A DNA stretch of 64,000 nucleotides from the NCBI GenBank assembly GCA_051954695.1, contig JBQCHL010000011.1:124001-188000 (forward strand), given 5' to 3'. The stretch's first letter is position 1. Every line of letters begins with the position of its first letter. This stretch comes from Terrimonas_A sp051954695 (lineage in GTDB: Bacteria > Bacteroidota > Bacteroidia > Chitinophagales > Chitinophagaceae). Position numbers and translations under genes: made by a program. The notes under the pieces are model-generated. The model saw only the letters and a program-made list of their open reading frames with translations. It had not been told where the DNA came from and searched no databases. Positions 63,321 through 64,000 of the stretch are shown here, in pieces.

Positions 63321-64000
63321 TTTTTGTAGATAGAAATACAATTTCTCGTCCTGAAGTATTTTACTCCAGAGAAATTGAGATTGCCCAAAAGCGCTTGGAA
63401 GAATTCTACGATCGATCAAAAGAAAGTCGTTCTCAGGAGAAGTATTCCATACCTTTTGAACCAGAACTTCGAGATAAATTTTTAAGAGCTTTACGAGAGG
63501 TATTCAACGGCAAATGTGCATACTGTGAATCCATAATTCCGCTGGAGGTAACTAAATCTGTATATGACCATTTTCGACCCAAAAGTGGAGCAAGAGGATT
63601 TGATAAAGAATTTTCTACGGATCACTATTGGTGGTTAACCTATGAATGGAATAACCTGTACTATTGTTGCCCCAATTGTAATCAATTTAAATCTACCTGG
63701 TTCCCTATTGAAGGAGAGCGCTCTCCAATTAACATGCCCTATAACGATATTATCTCTTTTGAAAAAGCACTTCTTGTAGACCCTTGTGTAGACCAGCCAG
63801 AAGAGCATCTGACATTTAATGAGCAGGGGGAAGTTGATTTTCTATCATCCAAAGGAAAGGCAACAATTGAAATCATAAAGTTAAATCGGTCGGAATTAGT
63901 CGAGGCAAGAAGGCGTACTATTCACGAGCTTAAAAATGAATGGGAAAGGTTTAATGCATTGTTCTCCAGCCCGGATGAAAATATGGTTGCTATTAATGAA
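63317..64000 (+). CDS. HNH endonuclease (TIGR02646/PtuB-like), partial at the window edge
   Basis: 228 codons are visible with no stop before 64000, so the 3' end is missing. Zinc/nuclease motifs: GKCAYCES (C67, C70), YDHFRPKSG with the DH catalytic pair (84-85), WNNLYYCCPNCNQFKSTWFP (C118, C121). Then the typical LLVDPCVDQPEEHLTF tail follows. This is the HNH group found with Septu-like and retron-linked ATPases. In those systems an AAA/SMC-like ATPase sits beside it, so the next gene outside the window may be one. Starts on the ATGA overlap with the NurA-like gene. Confidence 0.85.
   Translation, partial: MIFVDRNTISRPEVFYSREIEIAQKRLEEFYDRSKESRSQEKYSIPFEPELRDKFLRALREVFNGKCAYCESIIPLEVTKSVYDHFRPKSGARGFDKEFSTDHYWWLTYEWNNLYYCCPNCNQFKSTWFPIEGERSPINMPYNDIISFEKALLVDPCVDQPEEHLTFNEQGEVDFLSSKGKATIEIIKLNRSELVEARRRTIHELKNEWERFNALFSSPDENMVAINE

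Overview
The window looks like a chromosome segment from a Bacteroidota species, most likely family Chitinophagaceae. This rests on gene content (DUF2723 membrane protein, two-component regulator propeller kinase, group III truncated haemoglobin beside RIC and a cbb3-type oxidase, GxxExxY protein) and on TAnnTTTG-type -7 boxes. No rRNA, complete tRNA, CRISPR array or transposase was found. All functions are read from motifs, not from searches.

Left part (1-18300) is mostly conserved: MtaB, an acyltransferase, PriA, MurB, a MoxR-like ATPase with its VWA partner (with a GxxExxY gene and a 62-bp perfect palindrome between them), a DUF2723 glycosyltransferase-like protein, a SAM hydroxide adenosyltransferase, an SDR enzyme, a HipA-like kinase/DUF3037 pair and a PLP decarboxylase.

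From 18270 to 27150 lies a nitric-oxide/low-oxygen cluster. It holds a DUF488 protein, an Rrf2 regulator with a three-cysteine cluster motif, a cbb3-type oxidase (CcoN with an unusual N-terminal extension; CcoO fused to a second cytochrome c domain), small membrane proteins, a group III truncated haemoglobin, RIC and a hemerythrin. A redox-flavoured operon with a MarR-like regulator and an AAA ATPase follows. Shared operator-like inverted repeats (AATAAAAGA-N8-TCTTTTA) precede the DUF488 and Rrf2 genes, with a half-site before ccoN. A separate palindrome abuts the -7 box of the MarR operon.

From 27200 to 51600 is an accessory surface and signalling region: a propeller/phosphoesterase lipoprotein, a family of related secreted proteins, an M48 peptidase, two NarL-type two-component pairs, and an AT-rich AraC/flavin-monooxygenase cassette that ends in a 34-codon gene stub.

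From 52300 to the right edge the DNA looks like an island. It starts at what may be a displaced tRNA 3' end with its terminator. It carries a GIY-YIG protein with AT-hooks, then a glycan operon (GT32, a three-domain GT25-sulfotransferase-GH16 protein, a NodU-type carbamoyltransferase) fused behind a truncated sbcD. It ends with the most interesting locus: four tightly coupled genes for a DNA methyltransferase, a HerA-like ATPase, a NurA-like nuclease with a zinc ribbon, and an HNH nuclease cut by the window edge. I infer that this is an anti-phage or DNA-processing system whose exact combination I cannot match to a named system.
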